Source: Homalodisca vitripennis
Taxonomy: Eukaryota; Arthropoda; Insecta; Hemiptera; Cicadellidae
DNA length: 64,000 nt
NCBI RefSeq assembly: GCF_021130785.1
Contig: NC_060212.1
Coordinates: 142,854,001 to 142,918,000 of the forward strand
Direction: 5' to 3'
The position numbers and the translations under genes are program-made. Each line of letters begins with the position of its first letter. Within the stretch, counting starts at the first letter, position 1. Positions 23,940 through 36,609 of the stretch are shown one piece after another. The notes below the pieces were generated by a model, which did no database searches, was not told where the DNA came from, and saw nothing but the letters and a program-made list of their open reading frames with translations.

Positions 23940-24290
23940 TGACCCCCGCAACAAGCGCTGAGCTACTGCACAGGAAGGGAACCGAACTCCGCACAGAAGC
24001 GGTGAATTGTGGAGGAAACGGCTGAATAAAAGATGGCGCTAGTTTTACGGCAATGTAGCTTTGTCACGAGGAGTGAAATCTCCCGGTAAATAAAGGGAAC
24101 AAACGGCCGCCCTGAGACCGGGCCCGGCGATCGAATTGCGGATCGGATCTGGCCCCCGGGGGGTCATCATTTGCCGCGGTTTTAATTGAATTTTTGACTA
24201 GAAGTCGCAACTTACAGCCGTTTTACACGCGATGCAGGGGCGTCACGCTAGCTAGGCTAATGTGGACCTCACTTAGGTCCAGAAACGGTT
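23940..24290. promoter_or_regulatory. GC-rich conserved-element candidate
   Basis: About 350 bp of GC- and CpG-rich DNA (ccgagaccgggcccggcg-type sequence near 24110, gcccccggggggtcatc near 24150) between AT-rich flanks. It includes a small GGACCT/AGGTCC hairpin near 24264. No sustained reading frame. It may be an enhancer or insulator, but no factor site is diagnostic. Confidence 0.25.
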
Positions 24291-24911
24291 AGATGTATTT
24301 CAATGGCGATGTTGCAAAGTCTAACGGTTTTATTTCAATATTATTGATAACACAGGACGATGAAGACGCGATAATATATAAATCCCGTAAAAATATCCGA
24401 TTGTGTATCTTCATTAGTGCTCACAGTTCGAACCGAGTTTTATGTATCGTCATAGTTTTTATGAAACGAATTAAATTGAACAAATATTTTTCAATTAATA
24501 AATGTATTTATACGGTTACAAACAACAATTTTCGTTAAAGAAGTCACCTTTCCAAAAATTTATTTCCTCTTCTTTGTTCCGCAGCCTAGAATATCCTCTT
24601 TAAAATTGTGTAATGGTTAAGTTTATGATGTTTCTGAAAGTGCGACAAATACATATGTTTAAGTAGTTTTGAATTTTTTTTTAACCGGTTTAGTAAGCTT
24701 CTTCTGTTGTTAACAGAAAAAATAGTTTTATGACACATGAGTACCCTTTGCTTGGGAACTGGTAAAGGTTTCTTATTACCCGTTTTTTAATGTACTGGTG
24801 TAAGTTTTCTATAGGCTAAAATACGTGTAAAATAAAAAGATTTTTTCAAAACGCTAATTAAAAACTGTAAAAGTAAAATTTAATCATTTAAAAAATGTAA
24901 AATAAATATTA

Positions 24912-25062
24912 AAATACTTTGCAATAATTGATGAACGAAAAGTCACAATTCTCCAATAATTTTATAATTAATTATTTATTATTATTATTATTATTTATAA
25001 TAATTTATAAAATTATTGGAGAATTGTGACTTTTTGTTCATCATTATTACAAAGTAGTGTAT
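24912..25062. repeat. Long hairpin / foldback MITE-like element
   Basis: Left arm gatgaacgaaaagtcaca...ttataa (24930-24967) and right arm ttataa...tgtgactttttgttcatc (25005-25042) are complementary with one or two mismatches; imperfect pairing continues outward through actttgcaataatt / attattacaaagt. The loop is an (ATT)n run. About 150 bp in all, no coding content. It could be a small MITE, and a transcript would be a dsRNA or small-RNA precursor. Confidence 0.75.
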
Positions 25063-25504
25063 TCCAATAAGAAGAGCTCCTCCTTCAATGAAATATTAAA
25101 ATGTTCATTGTATTTCTTAAATCAAATTTAGTTCAAGGCCCATTAAAAAATATTCAGGTATCTTATTGGTTTCTGATAAAATGGTACATAATTTAACATT
25201 GCCGAAATAGGGAATAGTGTCTCCCTTAAGGGCCTGTAGCAAAAACTATGATTTCAACATTTGTGTGGGACAGTATCAATATTGTCTCATCAAATTACTG
25301 ATGAGATCATGTATTTCAGGCATTAAAATATTCATAATATTCTGTACCGTAAATTAGTTAATTAAATTTCATATAATGTAAATTTCGCAACCTAGTCAGC
25401 CAGTATAATTTAATATTATTTTTATCCAATGTTTCTGGAACTAAATTATTTCGGCGGAGTAACTACCTAATTGGCACGCGGGTGAATATTTTCTTCTAAC
25501 CCTT

Positions 25505-25760
25505 TGTAGCAGCCCAACTATGTGACCGAGCAGACCTCGCGCGCTTTGTCCGCGAGTTTACGTGTCCCACGTGTCTCACGGCTCACAGGGCACATATTAT
25601 TTGAGTAGATGGCTACCAGTTTATTAACTTCTACTCATCGTCTAGTAACCACCGACTAGACATAACCCTTCTTAGACTACAGCGCCATTGTCTCGTGCCA
25701 AGACGCCGACACCCGGGTTGTGAGTCTACACATTGCGAAGGGAAGTAAAATCTTAATGTC
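25505..25760. other. Moderately GC-rich patch
   Basis: CpG-containing sequence (acctcgcgcgctttgtccgcg near 25532; cgccgacacccggg near 25705) without an identified gene or motif. Possibly regulatory. Confidence 0.25.
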
Positions 25761-26084
25761 TTATAAAGTAAAACATCGTAGCCCATAATTTTAGAGAACA
25801 TTGGATATTTTAGGCCCACCTAGCAGATATACGTTTTTAGTTATTATATTCTAATTGGCAGCAACGTGGCATTACATACTTTTCCTTTACTATCTAAAAG
25901 TGGTGCTTGTATGTTTTCGTAATTAAACTGAACTTATAAGTAAACTTTGCATTTCTAGTATTTATTACTACGACCTCAGAAGTCACCACCCTCATGTGTT
26001 ATCGTCCAACGGTACACATATTTATTGTGCCAATCTGCTGCCAATCGAGATTTGCTGAGCTCTAGCGAAGGGCTGCAAAAATTA

Positions 26085-26290
26085 ATTTATGTCTGTATGT
26101 CTATCTATCTATCCGGAAAAATCTCTAAAACGATCAGACGTATAAATTTGAAATTGTGGATGAAGCTTCATTCGTATGTGAGGAACACTGAAATCGATTG
26201 TGCATGTCATTCTTTGGAATTTAGTTGAGCGTTGGCGAATATTTGTACTCTTATCTTATGGATAACTATGATAGCCACGAGAAAATATCA
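26085..26290 (+). repeat. Dispersed repeat related to 56165-56400
   Basis: tatgtctgtatgtctatctatc, then 'tttgaaattgtggatgaagcttcat', 'tgtgaggaacactgaaatcga', 'gtgcatgtcatt', 'gttggcgaatattt', 'tcttatggataac', 'aataaatttgtaa' in the same order as at 56165-56400. A non-coding interspersed repeat, no target duplication seen. Confidence 0.7.
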
Positions 26291-26924
26291 GAATGAATAA
26301 ATTTGTAATCAAACGCATAAGAGATTCATTTGTGCACCTGATGAGACAATGAGAATACCTCCACTTAAACTGCACTACTTTTTGTAGTCTGGGTGTCTCT
26401 GATGTCGAAACTATGCAGGTGGTTCGTTTTGAGCTACTTGGTTCTTCGTCACCGGTTGCTTTTACATCCGTTCATACGATTATGACTCCAGATTTCCGGA
26501 GTCAAGTCTTGCATCAGCATCAGATTTCAGATGCTGCACTTAAGTGGAAGTTGAACTAGAGCTAAACTTAACATTAGCATTGAATCAGCCCTTCCCACTA
26601 TAGCTGCGTTATGTGTACTAAGCATTCCTTAAAATATTACCATCAATGCATTAAATAGTTTTAATTTGGCATTGAAGCTTTCTATTTTAAAACTGAAATC
26701 AAACTATTGTCATATTTTTTCCTAAAATCTACCCATTAAGTCCTATATTTATTATTTCGTAAAATACACAAGTAATCTTTCAATAGAACCCTTATTTTTA
26801 TATCGTAACATACTTTTTGCACAAGAATGATTTTTAAGGATACAAATAGGACTTTTAATACATTTCAGTACATTAAATTTAAACAAATGTTCAACCTTAC
26901 ACATCCCCTTAATTTAAATAGATA

Positions 26925-26931
26925 TTATATG

Positions 26932-27018
<87 letters not shown>
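26925..27018. repeat. (TA)n microsatellite
   Basis: More than 40 TA units, the longest simple repeat in the window. Confidence 0.97.
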
Positions 27019-27654
27019 CATAGATATATGCCTACGGGGCGGAGGCTTACGGGAATTTTGAAATATCCTTCCTTATATGTTATTCCAGAGTTTAAATTAT
27101 TAAAGTAAATATGTACTTTATTTTAGTATTTTATCACACGGTTTGCAAAATCCCTGTATAAGCTTTTCAGAATAAATTACTGAATTAATATGTATTGTTT
27201 AAGAAAGGTTTGTATTCCTACTAACGTAAAATTCTTTTATTAACACTCAGGACAATATTTTCATCAAATTATAACAGTTGAACTGATAAAACAATAAGAC
27301 AATAAGGGTTAAAAATTTACAATGTAATATTACCGAAATGTGAAATTAAAAAAAAAGATTATTCTAAAAAAAAAAAAAATAATAATAAAGGTTCCCTACA
27401 TACCTAGGAGGTGTGTGGTTTCCTACATACCTCATAAGAGAAACTGCGATGAAATTTAATCACTTTCGTAAAGTTTTTTGTAACTGCCGATTACCAATTT
27501 ATATACTCAAAAAAATAAAATAAAATAACAAAAGTTTTATAGTTTTATAGAGAAGCATACATTTTACTGCTTATCGATAAGCCAGGCAATCGATTGTATT
27601 TGATTCGGTCCTAGCTATTATGCTGTTTTATTACAAAAAGTAATCATCAACTTT

Positions 27655-28080
27655 GTCCGTCCCTGCGTAACATGGGATGACAGCGAGTTTTTAATTCGAT
27701 AAAGGCGCTCTCACTTAAAACGCGATGAAAAACACACGTATCCGCCTTAATCCTCTGGCGAATTAACGCCCAATTATGAAAATTAAATTTTCAAAAATTC
27801 CACCGCTGATGACCACTCCCTGCAAACGAGAGCTAAACTAGATTCGGGCCATAATCCGGCGCGGATGCACTCCGCTAATTTTAATGCACATGCACCCCGC
27901 TTCAGTTCGCTAATTATTTTTCACCCGTCATTGTAACCCTGTTTGTTTTTGTTCGCTGATGAAGCTAGGACTCAGCTGATCTTTTAATAGTGTTTGTTGG
28001 TAAATTGCTTTCGTTCTGTGTTTAATTGCGTTTTTGAACGCTCGCCCAAACTAAGCGACGATAATTGCGCAGCGCTGTGT
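27655..28080. promoter_or_regulatory. Enhancer-like conserved-element candidate
   Basis: About 420 bp of balanced composition within AT-rich DNA, with repeated homeodomain cores (ttaattcg, gaattaacg, gctaattttaatg, gctaattattt), a taatgcacatgcac POU-like stretch and several CpGs (aatccggcgcggatgc). There is no coding frame. The density of TAAT cores in a compositionally distinct island suggests a developmental enhancer. Confidence 0.35.
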
Positions 28081-28289
28081 CAGTTTGGGTTACTGATAGT
28101 ACTCGTTTTGGAGGCAATTATTTTTTCATTTGCCGCTCTGTCATTTTTTGCACCTCATTTGGAATAGCTGTTCGGTTTGTTGATTTTGAACTAGTTTTGC
28201 ACGTCCCGGCCATATTGTCTGATTCACCTCTAATTCTCATATTGTCCGTGTAAATGGAAGCTGGTTTTGGTCTTGAATAGAAACAGTAA

Positions 28290-30290
28290 ATCGTTAAAAC
28301 ACTTATTTATTTAAGTAATTGAAAGTTTAATTTTTGAAAGATAACAATATAAAGTCTCAATACCAGCTCTGTACATAGTTAAGTAAAAACAGAAAAGGAT
28401 ATGAGTTATCAATGATAAAATTACAACATCACTTACGTATAAAAATGTAATATGTATGAAATAAACATATGGAACAGATTATTAAAGACTTGAATAAGGA
28501 ACAACTGTATGTTTGTATTTGTTCATAAGCTATAAACCTGCAATTAGCAGGTTTAAGTTTAGATTTAAAATCTCACACACTTTACATATCTGAGATCAAA
28601 AAAGCTAGAAACTTTAACAATTTTAATAATATATAAATTGCAAGACCCCAAATAGACGTAAATTATAGACATTATCTTCAAAAGTTTTTGATGTCAAATG
28701 AGTTGATAAGATTGAAAAAATATAAACTATTACAAAAACATTATGATTTCTAAAAAACACAAAAATAATTAAACGTTACTTTGTAATATCACTGCTGGTT
28801 CTTTTTTGGGAGGAGGGGGGGCTTGAAATGGAAGGATGACTACGGATTTAAACATATTAACAGATTTTGTCATATATCATATCATTTAACGCCTTATTAA
28901 TTAAAATTAAGTAAATAGTTATATCACCATTACACAACGACATACGGTGATCGAAAGTGCTATTTTCAGTCTATTTTGTGGCTGAAACTGATTGGACTTT
29001 CACTTAGGTTTCAAAGATCAGTTTCGTTCTTAAAGGGGATTCCTGTATAAATTTCACCAAAAACTTAGCTGTGCTTTTATACAATTCAAGTTATCTCTCT
29101 GCGTCTAGATTATTTCTCTCATCGTCCATTGATTACTTTATAGGTGTTTTGGACGTATTCTGCCGTGAAAGTGTTCCAATGAACTGGAGATAACGAACCA
29201 GAAGTGGTCCGAAGACGGTGATATTACTAACAAGAAAAATGTAGTACATTTTTGTACATTACGTGTCGTGTAACAGACTTTGCTGGGGTTAGATGGTAAA
29301 CCTCAAGTTCATTTCATTCTCAAGACGACCCGCGGACAGATAAACAGACATCTACAGAAAAAAAGTTTTTACATTTCCCTGACAGACAAAGAGAAATTGT
29401 GTCAGCCTACTGACTAGCTATTTGAGGTTTCAATGACGCTATGCCAAATTACATGGATGGACATGCATCAACATGGAACTTATTCTTGCCTATGCAGAAA
29501 TGTTTCATTCGAAATTTATAGTTTACAGATGGTATCCTTTTCAGGATATATTTCCATATGATGTGTATTTGTATAATAAAATTCTGCAGGGAATTTACTA
29601 TAACGCAAAAGTGTGCTAAAATCAAATCTTGTTACCGAATTTAAAAATTTGACTTTGCTCTCTTTTAGTTTTTCTTTTTACTGTACTAACAAGATGTTAA
29701 TATGTCATATGTTAAATCTCATATGATTCAAAATTTATCTAGTTTGGTATTTTCTCGTTGCTATCACTATAAGTGCGATGAAAGAACGTATGATTGCATT
29801 TTTTTTGCATTTAGCTCATGCTAAAATCTTTAGCCTTTAGCTAATATTCAGCTAAATCCCATAGACTGAAATGCACTAGCATGGAATCAAGTGTTGCTTA
29901 AATATACATTTTGAGAAGCACTTTGAGGATAGGTTAAATTATGAAAAAGTCATTTCGCTCAAAAAGAGAGAGAAAGAGTTATCAGGTAAAAATTAATATT
30001 ATGTACTTTTAAACATGTCTTAAATATTTTATACACATAGAGTGCTGATTAAAACTGTTTCACAAAACTTTCTTTTAATAGTACTTAATTTCAATTCGAG
30101 AGAACATTATTTTTTTGGGTCCAAAACACATTCCTTATAAGTTGAACGATTTTCGCTGCCTCTCTTCTTTGAAAAAAAAAACAAATCGTTCAGCAGGTCA
30201 TCGGTGCTCACGTTTAGTTGTAATTTTTTTTTTCAAAACAACAATAGCAAAATGGGCTCAGGTAAATCAGTATGTATAAAATCATTGAAG
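28290..30290. other. AT-rich stretch, nothing recognised
   Basis: A G-run (gggaggagggggggc, 28808-28822) and a gttgaacgattt / aaatcgttcag inverted pair (30140-30195) are the only structure noted. No gene-like sequence. Confidence 0.5.
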
Positions 30291-30316
30291 CTCGTCCCTC
30301 CCTGATGTCTGAAACT

Positions 30317-30495
30317 TGCAGGCAAGGATGTTCCCTCCTCCGACATCCACATGCTCGTCACGCGCGGGCTGCCTTGTACGCAAAATGTCGTCCTGGGAGG
30401 CATCATCACCCAAATCGAACTCTACACGCCCGCCATCGCTCCAAATCCATTTTGTGTTTCGAATTTATTCTTGAGAAATGCCCGGAGAATTTGCA
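30317..30495 (+). CDS. Possible orphan coding exon (unidentified)
   Basis: After an acceptor-like site (gaaacttgcag, AG at 30322-30323) an open frame reads KDVPSSDIHMLVTRGLP, then CTQNVVLGGIITQIELY, then TPAIAPNPFC. Third codon positions over the first ~40 codons are strongly C/G-ending (TCC, GAC, ATC, CTC, GTC, ACG, CGC), which is unusual in this AT-rich DNA and typical of real exons. A donor-like GCAA|GTAGGG lies at about 30495. Against it: bias fades in the last 15 codons, a minus-strand frame is also open across the region, and I recognise no family. It may instead be a GC-rich regulatory element. Confidence 0.25.
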
Positions 30496-30499
30496 AGTA

Positions 30500-33090
30500 G
30501 GGTTTATTCAATTTCCAGCTGTCGTTTGTTATGCGTTCTCTTATCCGGAGTGCGATAGCGCTTTTAACGACATTGAGTAGTCCATCGGCATTGAGTAGAA
30601 TAACAATATCAGGACAACAGAATGGTTCTTTAGTTCTTTGTGTAACCAGAATATAAACGTCAATGGTTGCTTGAAACTAAGTGTAGAAACAGAATTGGCA
30701 AAAGATCGGTATTTTCTGATTTCCCCCTTTCTTTTCCAAGCAAAATGAATGGTTTTGGAACATTGCCCAGCTTGCCCACTTGATTTCAAAGATAGGCTAT
30801 GTGGACAAAAAAAGAATAAGAATTTAAGTTTGTAAATAACTATAAGAAAGTTCTTTTAAACTGGTTCTATACTCTTTCTTAAGCATGAATGAAAGATACA
30901 TAGAATTATTTACTGTTCCGGTATTCAATAACTCTTTAATATATCAGTCCGCATCTTGGCGGACATCTTGATTTTAGCCTCCTAAGAACAATGTAAAACT
31001 TTAATAATTTTTGCAACTTTCTTTTTAGTCGTTAGTTTTGGAAGATGACTCATTTTAAATATATAATTTCTTTTCAATTCTTCAAGCTCCCTAATTCTTT
31101 TTTTCTAGCATTTTTATTAGTGAACTCTTTAAAACTTATATAACTACTTATATAACTAATTATAAAACTAAAATATATGAAAATTATGAAAAAAGTATAT
31201 AATTGACAACAAATTAAAAAAGTATTTGGATGTGTGAATCATATTTAAATTTATACATCTTCTATAATCATGCAACTATATATAAAATAGCTATCCTCAA
31301 AATATTGATAAATAACTGCTACGTATATTTTTAGGTTAAAATGTAAATGATTTGAGGGAAGGTATTATCACTGTCACAACACAAGATGTACAGATGTACT
31401 CAGCAACAAATAATACAATTTAATCCGTAATTGACATGGTCCAGATTATTCAGCAAAACTCCTATATAATAAATAATTATAACAATATAATAAATTATTG
31501 AACAATGTTAAATTATTTACCATCACAGTTGGAACAATTTTTGCTATCCGAGCATTATGCACCAGTGGACAAATATATAGATTGTAAAAGTAACTAAATT
31601 AAAAATTGTAAAGTTTTTTTGGATCTTAGTTTATACTTAGTTTAATTTATGTTTTTAAATGTTAAGAAGTAGAAAAACACTTGAATAAGTTTTGTATTAT
31701 TAACATTGGTTACATAACTTTATGTCATAATATGAATAAAAATTATTATTATTACTATTGACATTCAGACCTTAAAAGCTTTATAGCGACTGTAATGTTG
31801 AATATCATATCTGTTAAATAGTTTTTGTCCCATTTAAGTGTTTTATCCTTTCGAATGAATAAGAGAAGCATATTTATTTTTTACATTATGTCATGGATAA
31901 GAAAAATATTTAAACGATCGAGATGCAAATCTACAGTTCTGCTGGTTTATGGACATTTATTTACATTGGGCAGGCTACATAACATGGGTTATGCGTATAA
32001 GTGTAATATACCATTACATGACATATATATGCAGTGTTGATTCAATAATAGGAACGGCATGATTACATTTTAGTCGTCCAACTTATAAAATCAAATTTGT
32101 CATATTAATTTTTGAGGGGTGTAATAGGACACACAAAGCAAAAAACTCAAAACTGACCAATAAATTCCAAACTTGATAAAGAAACCTTCATATGTATTCT
32201 TCTGAGTTCTAGACGATACAAGAGTTTATATAGAATAATTCCATTGTTTTGCTACATAACGATGTTGTTGCTGAGAATATATCAAAATGTAAAATAGTAT
32301 GAATTTGTGATTTTTTGGTTATTTATACATTTAATTTTGAATCATCATTTAGTTGACAAGTTAATGAATTATTGTATACATTTATGTTTTATATTAGGAT
32401 ATTTATCATATCCAAGATTGTATTAGAGGCTTACGACAGCAGCTCTTGTACTAACTACTAGTATTACTTGTTACACTGCTGTAAAGCACATTGGAGTTGG
32501 CGCTTACTACAGAACCGGTTACTCTTATTTTGTCAAAGGGATGAATCTTGAGATGTGGGAAAATATTCAATCCTAGGAAAATACATGTTACCGCGTGGTA
32601 TAAAATATTGGACTTGGCACTCTACAGATCAAGAGACTAGGAAGTAGTAAACAATAGTGTAAAGAAGCGTAAAATAAGATCGCAAATTTTAGTTCTCGAA
32701 TTATTTCATCAAAAACTTAAACTGCATAACTTTTTTCAGTGACGTCATTACAATCACATTCATTAGCCAACTATAGGTAATAATAAAAATAACCTCAAAT
32801 TTTATAAGACCACTGATTCTTATGAGTACAAAGGCTCTAAGTTCTGATATTGGACACGTCGCCCCTTGAAATATGAGCTACAGAAATTTGTCAAAGAGGA
32901 ACTAAACTTAGGAATTGCAAATAAAGACTCGACAATTGTCTTTTTGTTACATGTCATTATTTACCAGGAAGATATGTTTTTAATTATTTTATAATCTCAC
33001 CGCTTAAATTATTGTACTATATTGTACCCCAGTTTAAACTGACAAAGACATCAATACTTTAATTATAATTACATCTATGACATCATCCTC
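30500..33090. other. AT-rich stretch, nothing recognised
   Basis: Short random frames only. No repeat termini or RNA-gene boxes that I can support. Confidence 0.5.
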
Positions 33091-33095
33091 TGCCC

Positions 33096-33313
33096 GCCAG
33101 TGCCTTCCCGCCATAACCAGATTTGGCGGGAGCGTGCCAGATTGCGCCATGGCACCAGACACTCGTGCTGGCCCCTCAACGACACGTGCCGAATCATTAA
33201 GGCGGTTGTTTTTTAATACCGCTAATGCCCTTGCTGCCCGTATCTCTATCGGAAACACTCCGCGATCGACCGGAAGTCACCCTGTTACCCCGACAGATAT
33301 TTGACCGGTAAAC
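33096..33313 (-). repeat. 218-bp GC-rich dispersed element, copy 1
   Basis: The reverse complement of 45573-45790 with four substitutions and no indels (214/218). Markedly GC-richer than its surroundings. It starts gtttaccggtcaaat and ends ggcgggaaggcactggc in the minus direction, and includes an internal ccgccat...tggcgg hairpin. A minus-strand frame (RARALAVLKNNRLND...) is nearly closed by a TGA near its start in this copy. No inverted termini, target duplication, tRNA boxes or A-tail are seen. Identity unknown. Confidence 0.85.
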
Positions 33314-33319
33314 ATCCCT

Positions 33320-34140
33320 CTTGTTACTTTAATTGTTAGAAAGATATTAATTGATACATTACTCTTTTATGTGTTTTCTGGGAGGGAACTTTACCCGCTT
33401 TCATTTTTGTCACCTTTTAATCATAATTACTTTAGTAAAGGTTTCCGTATTACTCATTACATTGGTGAATACACCATGTTTGTAAATAAATTCACTCGTG
33501 ATTTATTTGATAGTGCTCTAAGGTTTTTTTTATTTATAAACATTATTGTAAATTCTAAAAGACGTTATTTTTTTGACCAACAAATGTGATATAACTATTC
33601 CCTTTCCAAACCTTAAACAGAAACATTTTGAAAGTTTAAGATATATATCGGAAGATATTTAAAAAAACTGGCTTGTAACTGCTTATATAAATTTAGAATT
33701 ATAGTGGTTTTCTATTCTGGTTCCAGATATTTTGCTGTCTAAAACAAGATAAAAATTCCACAATATGGAAACTGCAATAGAGATTTTGAGTACAAACCTC
33801 TAAAAAATATAACGCTTATAATGAATAGTTAGTTTTTCGTTTCGGACTAAGTATAAGACCATAGGGTCCTATTTTTACCCATATTAATAACATGCATAAT
33901 TTACTTTCAACATGCCAAATACTTTCTATTAACTTAGCTTCTGAATAACTATAATATAGACATTATAACACTTCTTATTTACGACAAAAGTAAAGCAACT
34001 AGATAGAAAGCTCACTCACCTTGATGTGGGAAAATCATAGCGCTTCTAGCAGAAATATCAGTAAATTTATACAAATATATGTGTTCCATTGAGAAGTTTA
34101 GTTGGAATATGTAAAGTTTTACGTTCAAATCAAAACCAAA
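33320..34140. other. AT-rich stretch, nothing recognised
   Basis: aagaccatagggtcct (33855-33870) echoes aggaccatatggtcct at 16749; otherwise featureless. Confidence 0.45.
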
Positions 34141-34159
34141 ACCAAAAAGTTCCTTCTTT

Positions 34160-34200
34160 TAGCCGACTTCAAAAAGGAGGAAGGTATACAATTCAATCGG
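34160..34200 (+). repeat. Insect dispersed-repeat end (CCGACTTCAAAAAGGAGG)
   Basis: agccgacttcaaaaaggagg followed by aaggtatacaattcaatcgg. This wording recurs in many insect genomes, from memory. A related ccgacttcgaaacact occurs at 36619 in the same orientation, on the far side of the 35-36.5 kb array. Confidence 0.5.
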
Positions 34201-34699
34201 TTTCTATGTTCCTTTTAATGTAAATCACCGATTTTCCGAATTTACTGAACATATGTATATGGTTTTTTTCAACGAAAGAGGGATAGATGCTACATATTGG
34301 TCCCACATATTGGATTAGACAAGTATCTGACCAGGAAATGGAGTGAGAGGGAGATTGACTGAAAGGAGAGAGTGAGAAAGAGATAGAGAAATTGCTGATT
34401 CGTCTTGTATTTGTTGATGGTTTCACATGCAGGACTAAAAGATGCCAAAAATTTTACATTGTTACATAATTTTACAGGTTAGGTAATTGTAATTAGCTTA
34501 TGGAATAAGTCGTCTCAAATTGTATTACCTTTTCTTTTCTAATCTGTTTCTAATTCGCTAATTTAAGTTATGTTAAACCTATTCATAAATTTAATTTTTA
34601 GAGTTAAATTTAATTTTTTGTTTCTTTGAATTAATTCTAATATCTTATTTATATTTTACTTTATGGTTGCTATATCTTTTTAGTAGACTTTTAAAGCTC

Positions 34700-34797
34700 G
34701 TTCCCAGCACACAGGCATATGCCTTTGCTGGGAACATATTTCACTTACAAATATGTACTTATATAATACTTACTGTGTGAAATAAAGTTTCTCATTT
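34700..34797 (+). other. GC-rich hairpin followed by AATAAA (retroelement 3' end-like)
   Basis: GTTCCCAGCA (34700-34709) pairs perfectly with TGCTGGGAAC (34726-34735), and inside lies the palindrome AGGCATATGCCT. About 50 nt downstream, gtgtgaaataaag supplies a polyadenylation signal. A structured stem just before AATAAA is a plausible non-LTR retrotransposon or mRNA 3' end, but no upstream coding fossil is visible. Confidence 0.5.
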
Positions 34798-34984
34798 CTC
34801 AAATAACTTTGGAAGTTTTACATTAAACCAAATGAGGAAGCCAGACAAAGCAAATTGCCGGGGTTGCCGTTTTAAAATTATTACAACTTATCTCAGAAAA
34901 AACCAGGAAACTTTTCAGTGTTTGGCTTCAGAATGACGCCCCTATTACAGGAAACATTAAAAACCCGTCCTATAGCAACAGAAC

Positions 34985-36480
34985 AGGATTGTGTGCGGAG
35001 GTTGGAAATTTCAAAATCACTATAAAATACTTCAAAGTAGCTGTAGGAATTTTCCTAGTCTACATCGTGGTTTCAGAAATCACTCAATTTCCCTTGAATC
35101 ATGACATTGAGCAGCGTGTCGAAATAAGATGCAGATGTGACCTTTTTCCAGTGACCATAACTTACTTCACATATGTTAGTGACGTACATGTTTATAATAA
35201 TGGTCCGAGTAACGTCCCTATTGAAGGTGATATGAATCCGTGATATAAAATTAAGTGCTGAGATTGAATTTGTTAAAATCTTCATACGTTACCTTGGAGT
35301 TGTTGTGGAAAGCTTTCTAGCCTACATTAAGATTCCAAAAACGCTCGTGTAGGAGTCCTTTAGAACACGACATAGAGCAACAAGACAGAATGAGATGCTG
35401 AGATGTAGTTTATTCAAGTTGACCTAAACGTTGCTAGGAAACATATCTGTTCATGATAATGGTCCGCGTAACGCCCGTATTGAGGGTAATCTGAAAATTC
35501 GCCCTTGGAGCTACGGCACAAGAAAGTGGAAATGGAAAGTTTTCAAATCACTTTTTTAAATATCACAAGGCACAACGCGATTGAAAAATATGCTGAGATA
35601 TATATTTAACTTTAAATGACCATAACGTACTTCACAGATACTATAGAACATATCATAGATTGTGGTAACTGTCTGATTAATGTCTATTTTGGAAGTCGCA
35701 TTGATTCTATTCTGGAGAAATGATACAGGATTGTGTACGGAGATTGAAATTTCCAAACTCATTCAAATTACACCAAGAGCTGCTGCAGAAAGCTTCCCAG
35801 TCTACATAAAAAAACTCAGATATAGCCTCTCAAAAAATTCATTTAGAAACATAGAGCAATGAGGTTTAAAATGTCCTGTGGCTTTCAATTATTACTAACT
35901 TCACAGTATCTCGGGAATATTGGTTATACGAATAGAATAAGTCCTAGAGAGCTAAAAATGGAGAGACCTCAGAAAGTTACTTTTTAAAACTAAACATATT
36001 TTACCCAAAAAATACTTGAAAATGTATTTACATATACCACGATTGTTTTAAGAGGCATTTGAAACCTGATAAGGAGCAACGTGATGGAATATGTGGCCGA
36101 GATGGATTTCTATAGCCATTACCATAATTTACCTTGGGATGCCAAGAAATATTCCACTTAGGCTGGTTTTGAATGTCTGATGATAAGTTGTATCGTGTGG
36201 GTCTGAGACAAACAAGGACCGAGTCTAGAATAAAGCACTTATAAAGCTACAAAATATTTTTGGGACGGCACTTCAGTTGTAATACGTGTGGAATATATTT
36301 CATGGAGCGCAGGGACATTATGGGGTGCGATTTCTCAAATGAACTCAAATCTCAGACATGGAAACGGAAGTTATTTACTTCGTCAGAGTATTACATGCAT
36401 ACTATCAAGGAGCAACAGTACTGAATATGTCAAGGTTTATTACCTTGATGAAATGAATGTCCCACTCAGCGTTGAGACGT
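34985..36480 (+). repeat. Degenerate long-unit tandem array (~200-270 bp unit, at least 5 copies)
   Basis: The anchor 'acat(t/a)gagcaacg(tg)' recurs near 35103, 35370, 35568, 35841 and 36070, and more loosely near 36407. Between anchors the same order recurs: a 'ttgtgtgcggaggttggaaatttc'-like start, 'gctg(c/t)...gaaagctttc.agtctacat', the anchor, 'tgaccataac.tacttcaca', and 'gataatggtccg.gtaacg.ccctattg'. Divergence is high, so the array is old. Short frames within units (34989-35243, 35680-35862) are not shared across units. Confidence 0.65.
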
Positions 36481-36609
36481 CCTCCTACAAAATAACGTAT
36501 CCACTAAATATATTCACTAAATGTTAGGTTCTAGTCCCTTGATATCTTAATTCATATATCTAATTAGAACAGAGTACCCAAGATTAGCTACTAAAAAGTA
36601 ATAAAATAA

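Noticed and set aside
35073..35285. Genes within the 35-kb array
   Set aside because: Frames are not preserved between array units, so they are by-products of the repeat.
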